In this document: positions 4,681 through 5,364 of the stretch, one piece after another
Position numbering within the stretch: the first letter of the stretch is position 1
Layout of the letters: the number at the start of each line of letters is the position of its first letter
Assembly: GCA_944381295.1 (NCBI GenBank)
Contig: CALWKP010000175.1
Location: 1 to 5,364, forward strand
From: an uncultured Clostridia bacterium
Lineage (GTDB): Bacteria > Bacillota > Clostridia > Oscillospirales > Acutalibacteraceae
DNA length: 5,364 nucleotides
Reading direction: 5' to 3'
Notes under the pieces: generated by a model
Databases searched by the model: none
The model's input: only the letters and a program-made list of their open reading frames with translations
Told to the model about the DNA's origin: nothing
Translations under genes and position numbers: made by a program

Positions 4681-5364
4681 AACTGCGCGGGGCTTTCGCA
4701 AGTTCCAATACCGCTTGGGCTGCCCTCTCGATCTCTTTCCCTGTATGGAACGGACCAAAGCTGAACCGCACACTGCCTTCCGGGAATGTCCCTGCGGTGC
4801 GGTGTGCCAATGGTGCGCAATGCAGTCCTGCCCGTACCGCAATGCCGTATTCCTGATCCAAATGGGCGGCGGCTTGTGCGCAGTCCATCCCCGCGATGTT
4901 CAGTGACACCACTGGTGCGCATGTCCTGCGATCCTGCGGTCCGTAAATCGTCACCGCACGGTTGCCTCCCAACTGTTCCAGAAACTGCCGTTCCGCACGC
5001 TGTTCGGCTTCCCGCACCGCTTCCGGGCCCTGTTCCCGCAGCCACGAAAGTCCTGCACCCAATGATGCGATTCCTGGGACGTTCAACGTCCCGCTTTCCA
5101 GCAGGTCCGGCAGGTATCCCGGCTGGTCCAATTCTGACGACAGGCTTCCGGTCCCGCCGCGCAGTACCGGTTCCAATTCGACGCCTTCTCCTAACAGCAG
5201 CACACCGGTTCCCTGCATACCAAACAGCGATTTATGTCCCGGCGCGGCCAACAGTGAAATCCCGTCACGCACCATATCAAGCGGGAAAATCCCCGCGCTT
5301 TGTGATGCGTCCACCAGCAACGGTTTTCCTGCGCTGCGGCAGATACGGCCGATTTCTCTTACCT
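4667..5364 (-). CDS. Cysteine desulfurase-like class V aminotransferase, N-terminus outside window
   Basis: The visible 231 residues are the C-terminal part of a PLP-dependent NifS/SufS-like enzyme, which takes sulfur (or selenium) from cysteine (or selenocysteine) as an enzyme persulfide. The frame stays open to the right edge, and about 150 residues of the usual ~380 are missing. Visible sites, numbered from the first full codon, are LLVDASQSAG with PLP-binding Asp18 and Gln21, the Schiff-base Lys44 in APGHKSLFG, GGTGS, ESGTLNVPGI, and RAGLHCAPLAH with the likely catalytic Cys182, followed by GSVRFSFG. The wording resembles the cysteine desulfurase subgroup related to CsdA/SufS with ESGTxNxPGI and GLHCAP rather than IscS. 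A TTG codon at 5320 is internal and not the start. The stop TAA (4667-4669) lies inside the end of trkH. The exact sulfur or selenium partner cannot be told from here. Confidence 0.9.
   Translation of the reverse strand, partial: VREIGRICRSAGKPLLVDASQSAGIFPLDMVRDGISLLAAPGHKSLFGMQGTGVLLLGEGVELEPVLRGGTGSLSSELDQPGYLPDLLESGTLNVPGIASLGAGLSWLREQGPEAVREAEQRAERQFLEQLGGNRAVTIYGPQDRRTCAPVVSLNIAGMDCAQAAAHLDQEYGIAVRAGLHCAPLAHRTAGTFPEGSVRFSFGPFHTGKEIERAAQAVLELAKAPRSFSLQ

Overview
The window looks like ordinary chromosomal DNA from a Gram-positive-type bacterium. The Firmicutes-style signs are strong AGGAGG-type ribosome binding sites, a preQ1-I riboswitch, an ECF-type QueT transporter and a KtrB-like TrkH. 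Coding regions appear moderately GC-rich, while the central intergenic region is clearly AT-rich. A Negativicutes or related clostridial host is possible, but this is inference and the sequence alone does not settle it.

Layout: (1) The left edge (1-111) has no gene I can recognise. (2) A leftward (minus-strand) operon, tdh (1319-2377) then kbl (112-1305), encodes the two-enzyme route L-threonine -> 2-amino-3-ketobutyrate -> glycine + acetyl-CoA. The tdh stop codon runs directly into the kbl Shine-Dalgarno sequence, so the two are tightly coupled. (3) A divergent 347-base control region (2378-2724) holds a perfect-consensus promoter for tdh (TTGACA-17-TATAAT), a bulged hairpin in the tdh leader, two perfect inverted repeats of operator type and a recurring AAAGACA heptamer. 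On the other strand it holds a preQ1-I riboswitch directly in front of queT. (4) A rightward pair, queT (2725-3261) and a trkH/ktrB-type potassium transporter gene (3298-4680), is separated by 36 bases with no terminator. (5) From the right edge, a minus-strand PLP-dependent cysteine desulfurase-like gene (4667 to beyond 5364, N-terminus outside the window) converges on trkH and overlaps its end by 14 bases.

How it fits together: the left operon ferments or assimilates threonine. The right unit imports a queuosine precursor under feedback control by preQ1, and a K+ channel-like subunit probably shares the transcript. The riboswitch overlaps the queT ribosome binding site, so translational control is the likely mode. 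I see no mobile element, CRISPR array, rRNA or tRNA. The most informative part is the intergenic control region. I found no clearly new multi-gene system; the unexplained palindromes and the queT-trkH linkage are the best leads.
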